Shown here in pieces: positions 60,638-64,000 of a stretch of DNA of 64,000 nucleotides. Each line of letters begins with the position of its first letter. The first letter of the stretch is position 1. This DNA comes from JAEUPI01 sp046348365 (GTDB taxonomy: Bacteria; Pseudomonadota; Gammaproteobacteria; Burkholderiales; Burkholderiaceae_C): contig JAXMEL010000003.1 of the NCBI GenBank assembly GCA_046348365.1, positions 682,001-746,000 on the forward strand, in the 5' to 3' direction. A program made the translations under genes and the position numbers. The notes beneath the pieces were generated by a model. That model had not been told where the DNA came from, made no database searches, and worked only from the letters and a program-made list of their open reading frames with translations.

Positions 60638-60657
60638 CGCTGCCGCGGGCTCAGCGC
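60631..60657. terminator. Inverted repeat spanning two convergent stop codons
   Basis: Arms GCGCTGA (60631-60637) and TCAGCGC (60651-60657) contain the TGA stops of the MetE-like gene and of the reverse-strand DUF3857 gene. The loop is 13 bases. This repeats the arrangement seen at 5898-5924, though with shorter arms and no T-tract. Confidence 0.4.
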
Positions 60658-63530
60658 GCTGCGCGCCCGAGTTCGAGCTGCGCGAACGCGTGCTCGCGGT
60701 ACGGCAGCGCGCCGATCTCGACCGTGCGCTGGAACATGCGCCGCGCGCCCTCGGCATCGCCGGTGAGCAGCAGCTGCTGGCCGACGTAGAACCAGGCCTC
60801 GGAAAGATTCAGGCGCTCCATCTGCGGATCCTTGCGCGCCTCGCGCAGCAGCTCGTCGCGCGTGGTGCGCCCGGCCAGGTAGTGCACCAGCGCGCCCGGC
60901 CAGCGCGTGGCGTCGACCTGCTCCAGGTACGGCGCCAGTATCGCGCGGCCGCGGCCGCCGTTGCGCTCGGCGCTCAGGTACAGCCAGGCGAGCGCGAAGT
61001 CGCGGTCGTCACCCGCCGCATCGTCGGCCGCCTCGCGAAACGCCGCCTCGGCATCGGCATAGCGGCCCTGGTAGTAGCGCGCATGGCCCAGGCTCTTGGC
61101 GACCGACGCGCGGTGAGCCGGCTCCTGCACCTGGCCGATCGCATCGGCTGCCTCGTCGGCGCGACCGAGCGAGAGCAGCGCGAAGCCGCGCGCCAGTTGC
61201 AGCTCGGCGTTCTGCGCCGACAGCGGCAGCGCCTTGTCGACATCGGCCAGCGTGGCATCGAACTGGTTGAGCAGGTTGTGCGCCACGGCGCGCCGCTGCA
61301 GCACCACCGGCGCGAGCGGCGAGCGCTCGCCGGCCAGCGCGAGCGTTGCCGTGGCCAGCGCGCTTTCGAGTTCCTGCCCCACCATGATCTCGCGCAGCGC
61401 GTCGCTGCGGCTGCCGTGCAGCCGCTGCATGCGACGCTCGATGTCGGCAAACGTATCGCGCAGCGCGTCGGCGTCGATCAGCGGCAGCCGCAGCGTGGTG
61501 CCGGCGACGCGCCGCGCCGCCTGCAGGCGCTCGCGGTAGGCGTGCAGATCGGCCGGCAGCACCTGGTCGAGCTTGCGCGTGTAGCTCAGCGTCAGTGTCG
61601 CGGTCGCGCCGGCGATGTCCATGCGCGTGGCGAGATGGAAGTGCTTGTCGCCGACCTCCTGCGGCCCCGGCGCCCGTGCGGTGAACCGGCGCGGCGCGAC
61701 GATGGTGATGCGCTGGCGCATGCGGCGCGGCTGCTCGATCAACCACGGCATCTCGCGCCGCGCCTCGCGCGGGCCCGTCATCGCGTCGAGCAGTTCCAGC
61801 GCCGGCGCCTCGACGGTGAGCGCGCCGCGCTCGTAGGCGCCGAAGCCCGGCAGCTCGAACGCCTGCTCGAGCTCGAGGCGGTTGGCGTCGCGATCGTCGC
61901 GCAGCTGCGGCGCGCCGAGCGGCTTGATGCCGGGCATCACGCGGGCCCAGGTGCCGGCGATGTGATCGGCCACGCGCTGCACGCCGCCGGCGGCCGCCGC
62001 ATTGCGCCAGCTCTCGGCCGCCAGGCCGCGCGTGCGCACGACAGTGGTCAGCCGCGGGGCGCGCGACAGGTCGGCCAGATCCCAGCGCTGGTCGAACTCC
62101 ATGTCGTCGACGGCGCTGGTCGCCGGCTCGGCCGGCGTGAGCGCGCCGCCTTCGGGCGCGGCCACCAGCACGAGGCCGAAGTCGGCCTGGCCGCGCGTGG
62201 CGAGTTGGCGACCCTGCTGCGTCAGCGTGGCGTCGATCCAGTAGGTGCGGCCCTCGTGCACGAGGCGCGTCACGACATGGTCGAACGGGTCGTGTGCGGG
62301 CAGGTAGTCGGCCAGGCCGCGATGGCGCTGCAGCGACACCAGTGCCGGCCGGGCGTCGAAGCCCAGGCGCTGCAGCAGCGCGTCGAGCAGCGCGACCTTG
62401 TCCTTGCAATCGCCGAGCCGCTCGGCCCAGGTGCGCTCGGGCGGCTTGGGCCGGTGCGAGCTTTCGCCCAGGCTGGCGCTGAAATAGCGCACGTCGTCCT
62501 GCACCAGTGCCGCCACTTCGCCGATCAGCTGCTCGGGGGGCAGGCGCCGTTCGCGCCACTGCGCGAGGCGCGCCTCGAGGTCGGGCCCGAGCGGCGCGGG
62601 CGACGCGAACAGCTCGTCGGCCCAGCGCGCCACCTCGTCCCAGCCGGCGTACTCGCTGAGGTGCACCGAGGGCCAGACCTTGAACCACGGCGGCACCTGC
62701 TCTTCGGCGCGCACCATCGGCACGTTGCGGCGCAGGATGCGCAGGCTGCGGCGGCCGTCTGCCAGCGTGGTGGTTTCAGCCGTCACGTCGGCGCGGATGC
62801 CCTGGGCGCGGATGCGGCGATCGGCCGCATGCTCCACGCGCACGTGCACCACGTCGGCAACCGAGCCGAAGGCGATCTGCACGTTGTCGGCGAAGCGGCC
62901 CTTGAAGATCGGGTTGGCGCCGTGCACGGTGTAGGCCACGTCGACCGCATCGCCGAGGCGCACGTCGGCGAGCACCACGAGCAACGTGCGCGTGCCGGTG
63001 AGCGTGCCGTGCGCGAGGCCTTCCTCGCGCCGCAGCAGCTCGATGCGCGCGCCGGCGAGCCGGTCGTGGCGCACGCCGTCGCGCCACACGGCCGCTTCGT
63101 GCAGCGTCAGCGTCTGGAACGCCGGGTTGAACGCGATCTCGACCTTCGACACCTCGCCCAGCGCCGAGGCTTCGAGGGCCACGAGACGCGAGCGTGAGAA
63201 CTGGTGCTGCTCGCCCGGCGCGCCGAGCCAGGTTTGCGCATCCGACAGCAGCAGCCGGTAGCCCGGCCCGCCTCGCGGGTCAGGCGGTGCACGCAGCGGG
63301 GCCTCGACCGCCTGCACCCAGGTCGGCGCCGGCGCGATGCGCCAGCCGTCGCTGAACGGCACCGCGGCTGGCGCCTTGACGGGCACCTTGGCGGCCACTG
63401 CCGCCGCCGGCGCGCCGGTGGCGCGCGCCGGCCGCGCCACCAGCGCCGATTGCGCGCAAGCCGCCGCGGCCAGCATCAGCGCGAGCGCGCCGCCGAGTGC
63501 GCGGCGCCATGAACCGGAAGCGCAGGTCAT
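60651..63530 (-). CDS. Exported DUF3857/transglutaminase-like/TPR protein
   Basis: 959 residues. An N-terminal signal (ALGGALALMLAAAACAQ) may be a lipoprotein or Sec signal. A DUF3857 domain follows (about 85-290: LHEAAVWRDGVRHDRL, VVLADVRLGDAVDVAYTV). Next is a transglutaminase-like domain with Cys375 in RLGDCKDKVALL, the histidine in PFDHVVTRL and aspartate in YWIDATL. The C-terminal 200 residues contain TPR-like helical pairs (NAELQLARGFALLSLGRADEAADAI, ARYYQGRYADAEAAFREA). The combination is widespread in proteobacteria, but its substrate is unknown; a role in envelope peptide handling is plausible. ATG 63530 has no clear ribosome site. Confidence 0.82.
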   Translation of the reverse strand: MTCASGSWRRALGGALALMLAAAACAQSALVARPARATGAPAAAVAAKVPVKAPAAVPFSDGWRIAPAPTWVQAVEAPLRAPPDPRGGPGYRLLLSDAQTWLGAPGEQHQFSRSRLVALEASALGEVSKVEIAFNPAFQTLTLHEAAVWRDGVRHDRLAGARIELLRREEGLAHGTLTGTRTLLVVLADVRLGDAVDVAYTVHGANPIFKGRFADNVQIAFGSVADVVHVRVEHAADRRIRAQGIRADVTAETTTLADGRRSLRILRRNVPMVRAEEQVPPWFKVWPSVHLSEYAGWDEVARWADELFASPAPLGPDLEARLAQWRERRLPPEQLIGEVAALVQDDVRYFSASLGESSHRPKPPERTWAERLGDCKDKVALLDALLQRLGFDARPALVSLQRHRGLADYLPAHDPFDHVVTRLVHEGRTYWIDATLTQQGRQLATRGQADFGLVLVAAPEGGALTPAEPATSAVDDMEFDQRWDLADLSRAPRLTTVVRTRGLAAESWRNAAAAGGVQRVADHIAGTWARVMPGIKPLGAPQLRDDRDANRLELEQAFELPGFGAYERGALTVEAPALELLDAMTGPREARREMPWLIEQPRRMRQRITIVAPRRFTARAPGPQEVGDKHFHLATRMDIAGATATLTLSYTRKLDQVLPADLHAYRERLQAARRVAGTTLRLPLIDADALRDTFADIERRMQRLHGSRSDALREIMVGQELESALATATLALAGERSPLAPVVLQRRAVAHNLLNQFDATLADVDKALPLSAQNAELQLARGFALLSLGRADEAADAIGQVQEPAHRASVAKSLGHARYYQGRYADAEAAFREAADDAAGDDRDFALAWLYLSAERNGGRGRAILAPYLEQVDATRWPGALVHYLAGRTTRDELLREARKDPQMERLNLSEAWFYVGQQLLLTGDAEGARRMFQRTVEIGALPYREHAFAQLELGRAAR

Positions 63531-63654
63531 CGAGGGGAAGTCAGGTGCGGGTGTCGATCGATTATTCGGTCGGCCCCCGGCGCAGCGGCCCCCCGAGCGC
63601 CGGGGGCGGCGCCCCCGGGCTTGCAGGTGGCCGGCGGTGCGACACTGCGCTGCG

Positions 63655-64000
63655 ATGTCTTCGAACGGCCCCGACACTGCGCCGCCGCCCGGCTGGGCCA
63701 CGCTCACCGTAGCCAGCTGCAACATGCTCAACCTCGCGCTGCCGCTGCGCGCGTTCTACGAGAACCAGGAGCCGTACACGGCCGACGAGCAGGCGCGCAA
63801 GACGGCGTGGCTCGGCGCGATGCTCGAACGCCTCAACGCCGACGTGGTGGGTTTCCAGGAGGTGTGGGACGAGCCGGCGTTGAAGGCAGCGGTGGCGCGC
63901 AGCGGCCTGCACTACGGCCTCGTTGCCGCGCCGGGGGCCGAAGCCGGTGCCGCCGGCACGCCGCGCGTGGGGCTGGCCACGCGGCTGCAACTGGAGTCGA
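63655..64000 (+). CDS. Endonuclease/exonuclease/phosphatase family protein (partial, runs off the right edge)
   Basis: 115 residues are visible. After a proline-rich start, LTVASCNMLNLALP (first metal-binding asparagine) and LNADVVGFQEVWDEPAL (metal-binding glutamate) are the first two conserved blocks of the EEP fold shared by exonuclease III, DNase I-like and sphingomyelinase-type enzymes. The remaining catalytic blocks lie outside the window. It is divergent from the DUF3857 gene across 124 bp. Substrate class cannot be decided. Confidence 0.75.
   Translation, partial: MSSNGPDTAPPPGWATLTVASCNMLNLALPLRAFYENQEPYTADEQARKTAWLGAMLERLNADVVGFQEVWDEPALKAAVARSGLHYGLVAAPGAEAGAAGTPRVGLATRLQLES

Noticed and set aside
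1..64000. tRNA, rRNA, CRISPR array or prophage
   Set aside because: No cloverleaf, rRNA-like segment, regularly spaced direct repeats or phage structural genes were recognised. Detection of tRNAs by eye is imperfect, so a covariance-model scan would be decisive.

Overview
The window is a 64 kb piece of a very GC-rich chromosome with strong G/C third-position bias. Its gene content fits a betaproteobacterium of the order Burkholderiales, in the Rubrivivax/Leptothrix/Piscinibacter neighbourhood. The pointers are a tripartite tricarboxylate (Tct) transporter, a BktB-type thiolase, several ABC importers for small organic acids and amines, a TauR/MocR regulator, a DUF1501 secreted protein and characteristic palindromic intergenic repeats. 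The taxonomic call is inference, because no rRNA or tRNA gene is present.

Layout. 1-6.9 kb: an unfinished PAS-domain sensor protein, a DUF374 acyltransferase, a SAF-domain oxidoreductase, a two-gene phosphate-binding-like protein plus GGDEF-EAL module, and a CobW GTPase. 6.9-12.5 kb: an amidohydrolase, then a lipoprotein with two CxxCH motifs paired with a DUF1501 protein. 12.5-45.1 kb is a large sulfonate/amine catabolism region. It holds xsc (sulfoacetaldehyde acetyltransferase), a CUT1-type sugar-like ABC importer, an RraA-like protein and a split UxaA-family lyase, a probable tauR-tauX-tauY set (taurine dehydrogenase and regulator), tauABC with an omega-aminotransferase, tctCBA with a formyl-CoA transferase homologue, a ketopantoate-reductase-like protein, a potABCD-like polyamine importer with its own aminotransferase, a second tauABC copy and a TauE/SafE-type exporter. 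45.2-50.4 kb: a metallo-beta-lactamase-fold hydrolase and a branched-chain amino acid-type ABC importer (livHMGF) without a binding protein. 50.5-64 kb: mostly housekeeping and envelope genes, namely an SMP-30/NHL lipoprotein, DUF1232, an M48 protease, an AcuI-type reductase, a coiled-coil plus receiver-like protein, an M20 amidohydrolase, bktB, a short MetE-like protein, a DUF3857/transglutaminase/TPR protein and the start of an endonuclease/exonuclease/phosphatase protein.

How the genes fit together. Taurine imported by TauABC can be deaminated to sulfoacetaldehyde by TauXY and/or an aminotransferase. Xsc then cleaves it to acetyl phosphate and sulfite, and the TSUP protein can export sulfite. 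Phosphotransacetylase is not in the window. The split UxaA-family pair is the same family as sulfolactate sulfo-lyase SuyAB and might extend the sulfonate range, but this is a hypothesis.

The most striking structural feature is the pair of tauABC copies 16.7 kb apart in direct orientation. The tauA mature-protein region (941 bp, three silent differences seen) and the tauC core (677 bp, none seen) are virtually identical. The intervening tauB, the tauA signal peptides, the tauC N-termini and the upstream regions have diverged. That is the signature of recent gene conversion. Non-coding gaps carry a family of palindromic elements, including one 237-bp MITE-like element with 27-bp terminal inverted repeats between livM and livG.
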